Shown one piece after another: positions 32,857 to 44,399 of a stretch of DNA of 64,000 nucleotides. A model generated the notes under the pieces. That model saw nothing but the letters and a program-made list of their open reading frames with translations. It was not told the origin of the DNA and made no database searches. Where the stretch lies: contig CP154957.1 in NCBI GenBank assembly GCA_039621445.1, positions 24,900,938 to 24,964,937 of the forward strand. Reading direction: 5' to 3'. The stretch's first letter is position 1. Each line of letters opens with the position of its first letter. Origin of the DNA: Euglena gracilis. Lineage: Eukaryota > Euglenida > Euglenophyceae > Euglenales. The position numbers and the translations under genes are program-made.

Positions 32857-34976
32857 GTGTGCCATCGCACTAGCTCTTCCCAAAAGTAACCATTTTAATG
32901 GAAGACTTTGTTCGTCATTTTTCAGGCCAAAAAATGTGGGATCCTGATTTTTTGGTTACCCGAGGCTTTGCGAAGCCTCCCTATTTCATGCACACTGCAC
33001 CACACCACATCTCACTGCCACAAATCACAACTCCCATATCCAGGCGTCGTTCTTCCACAGCTGTTCTTAACTCAATTTTTTGAAACAACATTTTTTGTGG
33101 CTTTGGCTTTGAAATAATGTCTTTGAAAAACACATTGTTTTGTGCTTGAAAAGAGATATTAGTGTGGTCTGTCATTGAAAATTCCTGCGCGCATGATGTT
33201 TTTTGTTGTTCTAAATTTTAAACTTAAATCGCAGGGGGACACATTAATAAGGATAAGAAATTGTGGATTTATGCTGTGGACACGCCCCCCCCCCCCCGGG
33301 AAACTGCTACTGTAGTGGATGCAGGCAAGAAGCTGTAGCGAAAATGGCCTAAAATGGCTACTGTAGTGGATGCAGGCAAGAAGCTGCAGCAAAAATGGCC
33401 TAAAATGGCTTTTTGATGGCATGATTATTGGTGCTTGGATTCAGGAACTGGAGCGGATGGCATTGGAGTGGATTCACTTTTTTGGGGCCATTTTTGCCCA
33501 CCTTTGCCCACCTTTTGCCCACTGTTGCCCATTTTTGCCCATCTTTGCCCATTTTTGGGGGGCATTTTTTCCCACCCATTTTTTCCCATTTCTGGCCCCA
33601 AAAAAGAAAGATGTTTGTGGCCAATGGTCTAACAGTGGCCTCAAAGGGGCCAAAAGCAGTCAAGAGTGGCCAGGAAAAATTTTGGGAAGCAATCAAAAGT
33701 ACAATTGTAGTTTTTCTTCTCAAAAATGTAAATGCAGCATTCTTAGTGGGGAAAAAAATGTTGGGTGAAAAAAATAAGGAGACATCATGGGGGGGAAACA
33801 GAAACACTTTTTTTTGCGTGTTTTTGCTTTGGAAAATTTGCGGTTTTTTTGCGGTGGGTTTGCGCTTTTTGGGGGGTTTTTTTTGCGGGATTTTTTTTAC
33901 CAGCGATTTTCGGATTTTTGCTGGAATTCTTTTTGACAATGAAACATTCCTCGTTTTGGCCCCAATTCCCCCGAGGCCGTCGTTTTGTCAATGCTTTGCC
34001 ATTTTTTTTGCATTTTTTTTTTGTTCAGCAGAATGCCCATTTTTATGCAAAATGAATTTTCATCCTCTTCAGCAGAACGTGTACATCCCAGGGGAGGTCC
34101 TAAAGGATTTTATAAGTGTTAATTTGCTTTTCTTTGCATTTATTTGCTTTTTTTGTTGTTTTTTTGACGTCGCGTTTTTTGAGGGTCTGTGTTGCGTCCC
34201 CCCCCCTGGTGATATCATTTTCAGGAAGCTGGTCCGAAATCCGGAAAATATCCCATTTTCGGATTGTTGTGTCAGCGGGACCGCAGCAGGGGGGGGGGGA
34301 ATGCAACTTGCATAATTTGCATTTTTTTGCATAATCGGCTTTCCCCGAAATTTGCATTTTTTTGCATTTTTTTTGCATTTTTTTGCATAAAATATTTTCC
34401 CCGGAAAAAATTTTTGTAGTTAGTTGCCATATGTTTGAAATTTTTTGCATATTTTTGCATTTTCTACATAAAATATTTTGCCCTGGAAAAAAATTTTGTT
34501 GTTGGTTGCCATATTTATGGATTTTTTTGCATTTTTTTGCATTTTTTTGCATAAAATATTTTGCCCTGGAAATTTTTTTTTATCTTAGGCAGCAAAGCTC
34601 TGTTATATTCCAGCTTTTTCTCAGGTTTTTCATGCAAGTTGCATTTTTTTTGCATTTTTTTGCATTTTTTTGACTTGCATAATTTGAAGGGCCCAGTTGC
34701 ATCCCCCCCCCCCCTGACCGCAGAAAACCCCGTTTCATCCTCTGACCTGGACTTGCCCTGGAAATTGTCTCCTTCCTCGTACTTGCTGACCTGTCACAAT
34801 GGTCATCTGTCTCCTTGACAAGTTGCTGCAGCATCTGTACGGATTGACCTGATTGGAGACAATTTCCCTGGGGCGGAAGGTAAGAAAGGTCTCGGGGGCT
34901 TCATTTGATTGGGGGATTGGGGGTTCCTGGAGAGGGCGCACATTGAAGTCTTTTTTTTTGCTTTTTGCTTTCGTAG
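32857..34976 (+). other. Intron E24-E25 with T-rich arrays
   Basis: Contains TTTGCCCA repeats at 33490-33560, two copies of GCTACTGTAGTGGATGCAGG at 33306 and 33358, and a GCATTTTTTT array at 34310-34680. No gene was seen. Confidence 0.6.
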
Positions 34977-35060
34977 GGGCATCCGTACCCACCATTGTAC
35001 CCCATGCCCCCTGGTGGTCCTTTCCCACCCCATCACATGCGCCCAGAGGCCTCTGACAGG
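34977..35060 (+). CDS. Host gene exon E25 (Pro/His-rich)
   Basis: The acceptor GCTTTCGTAG ends at 34976 after a T-rich tract. In phase 0 it reads GHPYPPLYPMPPGGPFPPHH, then MRPEASDR. The donor is GACAGG|GTGTGG. It has the same composition as E24. The gene presumably continues. A weak candidate further exon is at 35270-35340, and a Ser/Pro-rich open patch ending at GATGCG|GTAGGC lies near 35940-36061. Confidence 0.62.
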
Positions 35061-36169
35061 GTGTGGAGCCCTGATGGAATATGCCACTCCCGGGGGGGGG
35101 TCAGACCTGGCAATGGGTTCCCAAGCACCAGGAATTTTCTTGGAAATGCCTTTAGACGGCCTGACTTTTTGGGTTTGACATATGAAGGGCGTCACGGATT
35201 TAGATGAGGGGGTGTCCAGACCCCCCCCCCCCACTTGGACCGACCCCCCGATTTTTCCTTGCAGGTTTTGTGGTGGATGGGGGGCACATGGGGGGCACAC
35301 ATTCATTCTCCCTGCGTGTCCCTCCCCAGGAATGGTTGAGTGGGTTTGGACGGTGGGCCCTTTCTCCCCAAGGGGTGGGACGCGCTATGCCAGCTGAAGG
35401 TTGGGTTGGCCGGAGATTTTTTTCCGGGTTTTTGGCGGATGTTTGGTGTTTTGGAAAAGCTGAGTGGGTGGGTAGATGCTGGGGTCGACCTCTCCACCAT
35501 AGATTAATCAATGGCCCCGAGGACAGGGGTTGGCACTTCTTCCCGAGCCAAAACCCAACCGGTTTTTTTTTCATCCCCCCACAACCATCCCACCCCCTTT
35601 CCCGAGTGGGGTCCGACCCCCCCCCCACCAGGTATTCCTGTATGGCCCTGACGCCCCCAGGAAATTATCCTCCTCAAGGAATTTTCCTCTGCCCTCTGTA
35701 ATCATTAAGCTGCGCTCCGAGGAATCTGTCTCCTACTTTTGTACACCGGCCTGCCCCCTAACAAACTCTTCGAAGGTCTCTACATTTTTGTTGAGAGATT
35801 TCGAACTTTTTTTTCAGGGCGTCTGATCACAAATTGAAAAGGCCCCTTTTCCAGATTTGCTTGTCGACTGGTCGGGGAGTTTTTCCTTCTGGCGCCCAAG
35901 AAACTGTCTCCTGTCTCTTTTTCCTCTGATTTGTCTGGATGCTGCCTCCACACAATCCATGGGGGAAGGTGCATCACCCCCCCCATCAACCAGCCCTCTG
36001 CTGCCATGTCCCTCTTCCCGGAGCTCATCCCCCGGTCCCGATGATGTTCGAAGCGATGCGGTAGGCAGCCCTCATCCACCTGTTTTTTTTTTTTATTTTT
36101 GCATTGAAAGGCAGTGAAAGTTTCCATGCCATAAATTTTTTTGGTCAGAGATGGGTGCCCTTGGTTTTG

Positions 36170-36570
36170 AGGTTGGTGGGGGGGGTCCGGACTCCCCTCC
36201 TGGGGGGGATCATGTGGTAGGGGGAGGGTTCCGGACCCCCGCCCAGATGTTGGGAGGGGTGTCCAGACCCTCCACCCCCCTCTTTGAAAGGTTCCAAAAA
36301 TAGCGAAAGGTTTTCTTCCGGCGCTGCGCTGCGCGCCAAAAATGAACAAAAAATGGCTTTTTCCCCAGTGAGCATATTTTTTTTACAGTGAGAATGTTGC
36401 CCAATTTTGGATGTGTTGGTGTTTTCGGCATAAAAAGTTTTTGGAAATTTCAAAAAATGAGCCATTTTGGATCCATTGTCAAAGAAAAATCAAGGAATTC
36501 CACCAATTTTGGCTTGGTATCCAACCATTTACTGATCCATGAAATGGAAAGTTTTCCCAGCCCCATTCAT
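36170..36570 (+). repeat. Interspersed repeat family C, copy 1
   Basis: Shares with 37455-37850, in the same order, GGTGTCCAGACC/GTGTCCCTCC, TTTTCTTC(C/T)GGC(G/A)CTGCGCTG, GAGCATATT, TTGGATGT(G/T)TTGGTGTTT and TGGTATCC. About 400 bases, no coding capacity. Confidence 0.7.
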
Positions 36571-37454
36571 TTTAGCAGGAGGTTTTGAGGTAGAAGGGGG
36601 GTCCGACCCCCCCCCTCCAACCAAAATTAAATACAAATTGTGTGTTGGGAGGGGGTTCCGGACTTTCCCTCCTCAACTCCTCCCATCCATACCTGGAGGG
36701 TGGGCCAGGCCGAACCCCGGGGGGGGGGGGCTGAGTGGGTACCTCGCCGGAGGCGGGTTTTCCATTATTTTCCGCTCAAGTTGCCGGAAAAATTTTGGAC
36801 CCCAAAACTGACCCCCTAAAAGTGTGTCCCCCCAGGATAGATGGGACACCCAGGGGGGGGATTGATATCTGCATTTTTTTGCAATTTTTGCAACTTTCCG
36901 CAATTTCCCCAGAATTTCTGCAGTTTTTCTGCAATTCTTTTCCTTTCAGGAGTTTTTCTGCATGAACCTGAAACGGAAGGTGAAATGAGTTCCAGCCATT
37001 TCTCAAACGTTTCGCAAGGGAACTCAGGTGCTTTTTTTGTTATTTTGTTGCAAATTTGGCAAAAGTTGCCAAATTTTACAAATTTTGACAGAATTTGGCA
37101 TTTTCTGGGCATTTTCATTTTTAAAAGCTTTTTTTTTTCAAATTTCTGCTGGGAAATTATTTCGACTGAGAAAAATTCCGCCTCCTGATATTTTACCTGA
37201 TACCAAAGTTTTTGGCAGTTTTTTTGCTGTTTTCAGATTTTTCATCCAAGAAATTCCGTGTTTCCAGAATCAGCATGTTCCCAAAACCATGTTTTTGGAC
37301 CTTTTTATTGGAAATAATGTGAATGGCAACTCAAAGTTTACGTCTATGTTGCAAAATGACCAAATTTGTGAATTTTTGAAGAAAAATGACCAAATTTGTT
37401 AAGTTCCCTGCAGCAGAGTGTATTAATTCCTGCAATTTTTCCGCATTTTTTCCT

Positions 37455-37850
37455 TAGGGGGCCCTTTCACCCCCCCTCCTGGGGGGTAAGGTGGTGGGGG
37501 GGGTTCAGACCCCCCTGGACCCCCTGGATATTTGGAGGGGGTGTCCCTCCTTGGCATTTTCCAAAAACAGTAAAAAATTTTCTTCTGGCACTGCGCTGTG
37601 CGCAGTGAAAATGAGCAAAAAAAACACTTTTTTCCCTCATTTTTGAGCATATTGCCCATTTTTTTTGGATGTTTTGGTGTTTCCACATAAAAAATGTTCA
37701 AAAAACATTCAAAAAATGAGCATTCCGAAAAAAATGCTCAAAAATGAACAAAAAGCAAGGATTTTCCAACGGTTTTGGCCTGGTATCCGGGCCTTTACCT
37801 GTCCACAAAACCGAAAATCTTCCGGGCCCATGTCATGTCATGTCATGTCA
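37455..37850 (+). repeat. Interspersed repeat family C, copy 2
   Basis: Second copy of the repeat at 36170-36570, followed by a four-fold TGTCA microsatellite at 37836-37855. Confidence 0.7.
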
Positions 37851-38179
37851 TGTCCAGAGGGGAGTCCGACCCCCCCCCCCTTCAAGGATTCTTTTCATAC
37901 ATCCCTGGACCGGGGGGTGGGTCCGACCCCCTCCGGGGTCCTTAAAAAAAAACCTCTGTTCCACGCCCACCATAAACAGCCGGTCATCACAATGCATACA
38001 TAGGACAGCAGTCAGGCTTCTTTTTATGAACCCCGGGGAGGGTGCTTTGTGCTCTGGGGTGCCTGACCACACACCATACCTGACCATGCACCCCGCCCCG
38101 GGGGGGGGGGGGTCGGTTTTGGACCCCGGTGCCTGCCGACACAGCCAATTTTGCTTTTTTAAAATGGCCATTTTCAGGC

Positions 38180-38520
38180 CCAGATGGAACGGACGGGAGA
38201 TGGGAAAAAGGGGAAGAAGGAGGGAGGAATAGGTGAAGTAAGAGGAGAGAAGGGGAGAGAATGAGAGGATAGGAAGAGGAACAGGGAAAGGAGGAGAGGG
38301 CGAGGAGAAATGGGAAAGAAAGAGGGGATAGGCAGAGAGAAGAGATGAGGGGCGGAAGAAAGGACGAAGAGGAGCGAAGAAAAGATGGAGGGGGGAGAAA
38401 GAGGGAGAGGAAAAGAGGAGAAGAGAGAGGAGGAAAGAGAGAGGGAAGAAGAGGAGAAGAAGAGAGAGGAAGGAGAAGGAGAGAGGAGAGAGGGGGGGGA
38501 GAAGGAGAGGAAGGAAGACG
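38180..38520 (+). repeat. Polypurine (G/A) tract, about 340 bp
   Basis: Almost only G and A on the plus strand (GGGAAGAAGGAGGGAGGAA and similar). Open frames in it (Arg/Glu/Gly on one strand, Ser/Leu/Phe/Pro on the other) follow from composition and are not genes. Confidence 0.92.
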
Positions 38521-38569
38521 GGTGCTTTTTTGGCACTAGGGTATAATTATACCACCCAAAACCCCGCCC

Positions 38570-38850
38570 ATTATATATAATATATTATTATATATGTATT
38601 ATATATATGTGTGTGTGTATGCATGTATTATTTATTATATATTTATGTATGTATATATTTATATATTACATCTCTCTTATATATTTACATATTATCTCTC
38701 TTCTGTCCTTCTCTCTTCTCCCTCTCATCCTCTCTATATGCATATATCCATCTCTCTATCTACCATCTCTCTCATCTAGCCCTTCTCTCGTTCCCTCTCT
38801 CTCCTCCTCTCTCTACTCTCTGTCCTCTCTCTCTCTCTCTGATATATCTT
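38570..38850 (+). repeat. TA and TC microsatellites
   Basis: TATATA-rich sequence (38570-38690) is followed by CTCTCT-rich pyrimidine sequence (38690-38845). Another TATATA run is at 39310-39350. Confidence 0.9.
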
Positions 38851-38879
38851 ATATGGCAGCCCTCCTCTAACTGGCCCCC

Positions 38880-39240
38880 CCACCCCTGGATCACTCCACC
38901 TGGAACCCCCCCTGGCATTTTTTTCGTTAATGAATGGAATAGGGTTAGGTGCGCGATTTAGGCTTAGGGTTAGGCCTAACTTGTACACCGAACACCCGTC
39001 TATAAGTTAGACCTAACCCTAAGCCTAAGTCGCGCACCTAACCCCATTCCATCATTAACGCAAAAAAACCATTCTGACCCCCTGGACACTCTAAATGCCC
39101 CTATATATTGCCCCTATATATATAAATACAAGCCTAAGTCGGCGCACCTAACCAAATTCCATCATTAAGAAAAAAAAACATTTGACCCCCTGGACACTCT
39201 AAAGGGCCCCCCCCGGTAGACCATCTTCTATAATGGCCCC
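38880..39240. mobile_element. MITE pair with TTAGGG-like interior
   Basis: Left arm TTAATGAATGGAATAGGGTT at 38926 and onward is complementary to the right arm ending at 39062. Both include TTAGGTGCGCGA and TTAGGCTTAGGG phrases. A further half copy (AAGCCTAAGTCGGCGCACC to CTCTAAAGG) follows at 39129-39210. No coding capacity. Confidence 0.8.
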
Positions 39241-39589
39241 CCCCCGTGGGGGTTTTATATATATCTCTATCTACTCTAAATGTATCCTTATACTCCTACA
39301 ATCCTCTCTCATTATATATATATATATATAGTATATATAGTATATTGCCCACCCCACACCCTACACCCCCCCCCACCCTACCCCCCCCCCCCTGGGGGGG
39401 TTGCCAAACGTGCCCACCCTATCCCTATTTCCCTACCCCTCGCTGGCATGCCTACAGCACCCCCCCCTCACCCATCACCACCCCCCCCTCCTCCCCTTCC
39501 CCCCCCGCCCCCGGAGGTGCACATTTCATGGATTGAAATGTACCCCCCACCCCCCCGGGAAAACTGTCATGCCCGAGAATGAATATGCC

Positions 39590-39850
39590 AGGGTCCCGCC
39601 CAGGAAACTGTCAGGGTCCCCATTGCCGGCCAACCTGTCAGTATAGGAAGTTGTCAGTGTCCCTGGTACCGGCCAACCTGTCAAGGTCGTGTTGCATTGA
39701 CTTTCCCTTGACACGCCCTACCCGAGAACCTGTCAGGGTCCGGCCCGGGAAACTGTCAGGGTCTTTGGTACCGGCTGACCTGTCATTATGGGAAGTTGTC
39801 AGGGTCCCTGGCACTGGCCGACCTGCCAAGTGACAATTCCCCAGGGTAGG
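39590..39850 (+). repeat. Minisatellite-like GTCAGGGTCC repeats
   Basis: About five diverged units of GGGAAACTGTCAGGGTC(C) followed by GGTACCGGC(C/T)(A/G)ACCTGTCA. Related wording is found at 22370-22470. Confidence 0.7.
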
Positions 39851-40670
39851 TAGCATCACATGGCATAGCAGTAAAGCTCACAGGGCTGTTTGGGAGTGAT
39901 TGATGGGGCGATGGACCATCGACAGACGATCGATCAAGGGCTGCCTTTTCTGTGTGGGTTTTTTTGTTTGCAGTGTGGGTTTTTTCTGATTTGCAGCTTG
40001 TTGAGCAATTCACACAGCCAGTTTTGTGCAAAGCAAAAGGAGTTGCTGGTAGTTGCCATTTGTGCATTAATTTGCTTGGTTTTTTGTTAGTTAGTCAGTT
40101 AAATGCTCTTGGGGTCATTGTCAGATCCGCTTGAGGGGACGTGTGTTTTGCCACAGAGTCCACAGAAAACCCAACACCCCACTTAGGCGGCCAAACTCGC
40201 ATTTAAGGTTTTGATTTTTAGCTTGCGCTTTGGCGCAAATTTCCCAACTTTTTGAGACCCAGCGGTGAAACCCACCCTTTTAACCCTCTGGTCCCTGCAC
40301 AGTGGCGTGTGCATCATTTGTCGATGTTGGGACCCGGGGAACAGGCCCAATTTTGGTGTTTTTCAGCCTGTGCACCATTTTTAAATTTCAAAAACCTGGT
40401 TTGAACTCCAGTACACGTAAATTTTCCCAAAAAAGGGTCAAAACTCGCGTTGCGAGTCCCTCGTTTTTGAAGCTTTGATTGTGTTCCCCAGACGGTGCTA
40501 CACAGGCTGGGTGTAATTTGGCCATTTTTGCAGCTTTTTTTGGGGGTCGGCGATGTGTTAGTTGAGGGTTGCCTGCTGAGGCATCCAGAGGGTGCACTTT
40601 ACATACACGTTGTGAAAAGTTTGAAAAAACGGCATGTCACAGAGTTGTGATCCCTGGGTGCTTGAAGTAC
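39851..40670. other. No gene seen
   Basis: Unremarkable AT-rich sequence with short open frames only. Confidence 0.5.
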
Positions 40671-40672
40671 CC

Positions 40673-41067
40673 CCCCCCCCCCAGCCCAATGAACACCTTT
40701 GCCCAATGAACAGGGGGTGTTCGGACCGTCTAGATTGTCACCAGATACTTTTTTTTTGTGTCGGCAAGGAAATATTCCTTTGTTGTTTGTCCTCTCCTGG
40801 CAAAGGAGTTCCTCCCAGTTTTCTTTTGGTGATAATGGATGGAAGAAGACTTTGCACACACATTCCATTGCATTTCCAGTTGTTTTTTTTTCCGTTTCTG
40901 ATATGCATTTGCCGTTCATTGTTGAGCGATTACGCGTGCACTGTTTATCCATGTTTCAAGGCTACACTGAGAAGGTGACAGAATTAGTGAACACCCATTT
41001 CCAATGAACGCCCCCCGTTCGGACCGTCTAGATTGTCACCTTAGTGTTCATTGGGCTTGGGGGGGGG
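40673..41067. mobile_element. Small inverted-repeat element, 395 bp
   Basis: The left end CCCAGCCCAATGAACACC is the complement of the right end GTGTTCATTGGGCTTGGG. Each end also carries the direct phrase GTTCGGACCGTCTAGATTGT (40719 and 41019), which contains a partial palindrome. No coding capacity. Confidence 0.82.
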
Positions 41068-41277
41068 CGGAGGTATGAGGAACGGTATAGCGGGAAACAC
41101 CCAGGTGGGGGGGTTGGGGGGATTGAGGGCAAGCCCAGGGACCTGTCCCAACGTCGAACGTCTGGTGAGCTACGCCAGGCCCCACACTGCTGGGCACGGA
41201 AGGCAATGTTTATGAACATTGCGCTTAATCGCACTGATAACAGAAGCCCCCTGAGTTTATGGGAGTCCCTCAGATGT

Positions 41278-41507
41278 GTTACGGTGTGTCAGGGGCCCTC
41301 TCTAGTGTGCGGGCTTGGTGAGGAAATACATTGCGCCGAAGCGCAATGGACATGCCTACATAATGCACTGCTTGTTCATTCAGATTACATGTCAGCCGCC
41401 TGTTTGTATTTCTCATTTTTTGTATGATGTTTTGCACTTCGGCGGAATGTATTTCCTCACCAAGCCCACACACTGGCCATTCAGAGAGCAGCCTGACACA
41501 CCGTAAC
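41278..41507. mobile_element. Inverted-repeat element, 230 bp
   Basis: The left end GTTACGGTGTGTCAGG and the inner GTGAGGAAATACATT are complemented at the right end (AATGTATTTCCTCAC, then CCTGACACACCGTAAC). TA lies within both termini, which would suit a TA target site. No coding capacity. Confidence 0.83.
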
Positions 41508-44399
41508 GAGTTAGGCCGCCAAAGCCCCAACAACCCGAACACGTTGAATTGAAAAGATCTCAAACGAGGTGCATAAACACATTCGGAATTTTGTAATGTT
41601 TTTGCTTGTGAGTGTGTACATTAAAATGCATTTCTGGTTATCTGAGATGTTTTTTTAAAGAAAAAAAGCACTCTTGGAGAAAGAAGACAAGCTTCCCATG
41701 CAAGACATTATCATTTTTTGGTGCTGCATTGTGTTCCCCCCCATCCAGAAAATTGCTGTTTCCTCTGCAGGTGCCACACATCGTTGCAGGAATTTGGGAC
41801 TTAACCTTTTCCCCTCTAGACCAGTGTCGTCGATTATATTGGGAGTTGGACCATCCCATGGGATGGCAAAATAATTTCTGGTACAAGTTTGAAGGATGGA
41901 TTTTGTTTGTCAATGTCCCAGCATGCCACACGCTTCTAAAGCTCAGGTTTCATTATGTTCAATTGCGGCGACCCCAAAGTCTATTGTGCATTATTTATTT
42001 GTTTTTTTTGGTTTATGCATTCATGTATTCACTCATTCATGCATGCATGCATGCATTCATTCATGCATTCATTCATTTTTGGTTTATTTTAGACCTCTGC
42101 AGATTCTGCATGGAAACCATCAATCCGGCCTCTTTGGCTTGAATGAAGCATTTAGCACAATAAAAATCTTTCTCATCTCTTGGGTGGGGGCATGGTCAAC
42201 CCGTCATTGTTTTACCCTCCTGGGGGGATATGTGCAGGGATTGCTCATTTTGAAATGGTGTGGATAAGCCCGAAACCCCCTATACGGATAATTGCAGATC
42301 AGGACAGATAAATCCGGAAAACCCAAATTTTTGACCAGTGCAGCCATTTTTTGGCCATTGCCGTTTCTTACTTCTTCTTGCTTCTGGGCCTTGGCTGCTT
42401 TTAGGGCATTTTTGACCACTGTCGGGCCACTCTTGTCCTTTTTATGGCATTTTTGGCTGGCCACTCTTTGTCTTTTGGCCATTTCTGTCTTTTGACTGTT
42501 TAGCCCATATTTGGCCGTTTCTGGTTGTTTCTGGCGTCCGCCATTTTGGGCCAGGGTATTTTTGACTGTTTTTGACCACTCTTTGCTTTTTGGGGGCACT
42601 TTTTTGGGGGGGCTTGTTTTTTTTTTTGGTTGGCTGCTTTTATCTGTTTCTGTTGGTCATTTCTGAGGCGATATTATTCTCGATCCTTCTGTTCTCATTG
42701 GTTGTATCCATTATGGACGGATATCCCCAGTCAGCACAAGCATTTTTGCAACCACAGCGTGCCAAGTAAATTATCATTCCAGTGCCAGGGAAGTAAGTAG
42801 CAAGTCAGTAGTTTTTTTTCACACCCTGAAAAAAATGATGGTCCCGGCGCTCCTCAGAACCGTCCCAAATCATCACCCAAAATTACGACCACAGTTTCTC
42901 ATCAATTGTGGAGGAATTTCCGGGCAGGGAATTTCTCAAGGCCGGGGGGAGGGGGGAGGGTTCCAGCCATCTGGCTGGAAATAAAGCTGCTGGCTGGACC
43001 CACCCCCTGGGCTGGACGTGGCTGGAACCCGAAAGCAAGCAAAAAAGCCCAAATCCAGCTGGGATGCATTTGTTCAGCCAATGCTTTCAGGCGAAAATCA
43101 ACTCTCAAAAAGGCCAGTTTTGGTCTTTTTTTGGTCCCTTTTTCCCGAAATTTTTCGGTTCAAAGCGCCGAATTTTTTTTCGGTCCTGCCCGGCTTTCTG
43201 GATTGTGAAAACTTCATTGCCCCTTCAAAACCCCCAGGTTTTCTGAATTCGTTTTTTTGATGGGGGTAGGTTGGTCTGGTCTGGCTAAGAAATTCTCTGG
43301 TGCTGGGCTTGTGAAAAGCCGTTGTGCATCCGGGGGTCCAGCCAGCCTGCACGTTTTTTCTTTCCAGCCAGCACCTCCCAGCCGGGCTTGGGTTGATTTC
43401 CCCTCATATGACCCTGCTGCCTCATTTTGTTAGCTTCACCCTAAAACTCATCACTCATCCGTAGTTGGGGGTTCAAAAATTTATCCGCAGTTATCCGCAT
43501 TTCTCCGAAATTTTCTGTTGTCATGATCGTACACTGTTCCAAGATTTTTTCTTTGCCAAATGCCAAGTTAATCTTCATAACTGAAGAAAATGGAAAAAAA
43601 ATGGTGGCACCGGGACGCTCTTAGAACCGTCCAATATCATCTCCCAGAATTGTGAGCACAGGTGGAGCAGTGGTTTGACAACTAAATATGTCTGCGTACT
43701 GTTTGCCACCATTACGAGATTGCAAAACGGCAGAAATGCGATTTGGCGTGCGATTTGGCGTGGAGTGACATTGATGTCAGACATTGTGTCAGCTTGGGCA
43801 TATCTCCCTGGAAGTGGCAGGCTTTGCAAACTCCATTTACTGACCCAGGGAGGGGGGTACCTTGTGTTATGGGGTGGCTGCCCATAAGAGGGAGGAGGTT
43901 GTTCTTGGTTTTGACCCTGGTGCCGCCCAACCCACATTTCTCTTGAAAATGGCCATTTCAATTTCACCGGATTGTAGAGCAGCAGAAACGATAATTTGGC
44001 GTGAGTGATACTGATGTAAGATTTGTCGTGCACTGGTTTGTACAAAGCAAAGGGGGCAATAAACGGATGATCAAATGCACCATCTTTTGATGTATTTCAA
44101 TTGCTTTCTCACACATGAAAACTTGGCAGCAGCATGAAGTCAGTTCTCTTTTGCGGAAGTTTCCCAGTTTGTGTTCACCTTGCCATTCACCGTGGGATGG
44201 CTCTGTGCCTCGTGATATCTGGTCTCAATTCCATCTGACCCCTGTTGACATCTGACTCTGAAACCCTGAAGACTCATCGAACCTGCTTCATTTCAGCGGG
44301 GGAATGGTTGCTGCAAAAAGCTCTTTTTGAGAAACAACAGTTTCAGGAAGTCCCGGGTGGATTTGGTGGGGGGACCTCAAGCTCCGCAGGCGGTGGTGT
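41508..44399. other. No supported gene
   Basis: Includes a GCATTCAT microsatellite (42020-42080), a GGCCATTTTTGG-rich stretch (42340-42600) and two near-copies of an ATGGTGGCACCGGGACGCTC-type phrase (42838 and 43600). An open patch at 41770-42140 has an acceptor-like CTCTGCAG but no partner exon. Confidence 0.5.

Larger units (their letters stand above)
5579..35060 (+). other. Multi-exon host gene (large charged/disordered protein)
   Basis: A chain of short coding-looking exons on the plus strand, most with AG acceptors and GT donors, whose codon phases match across neighbours where I could check them: E1-E2, E3-E4-E5, E11-E12-E13-E14-E15a, E15b-E16-E17 and E24-E25. The product begins with a helical region, has a long Glu/Arg/Lys-rich helix over exons at 11.0-17.4 kb, Ser/Pro/Ala-rich linkers, and a Pro/His/Tyr/Met-rich late part. 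No catalytic motif is visible. The general layout (charged single helix plus Pro/His-rich tail) recalls RNA- or cytoskeleton-associated scaffold proteins, but I see no diagnostic domain and assign no function. Start and stop codons were not located. Introns of about 0.09-2.4 kb hold transposon-like repeats. Confidence 0.72.
35061..38170. other. Repeat-rich region, no supported gene
   Basis: Contains family C repeats, C/G runs and a copy of a CCGCAATTTCCC...GAGTTCCAGCCATT repeat at 36895-37000 that is also found at 24115-24225. A Ser/Pro-rich open patch near 35940-36061 with a GCG|GTAGGC donor might be a late exon of the host gene, but no acceptor fits well. Confidence 0.5.

Noticed and set aside
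36895-37000. Host exon because of the phrase GAGTTCCAGCCATT
   Set aside because: The same phrase and flanks occur at 24115-24225 in an intron, so it is an interspersed repeat.
38174-38539. Open frames of Ser/Leu/Phe/Pro (minus) and Arg/Glu/Gly (plus)
   Set aside because: They translate a pure G/A tract. No codon bias, start context or partner exon.
41612-42142. Open frame with an acceptor-like CTCTGCAG and a Trp-rich stretch
   Set aside because: No matching neighbour exon or phase, no known family, and the tail runs into a GCATTCAT microsatellite.
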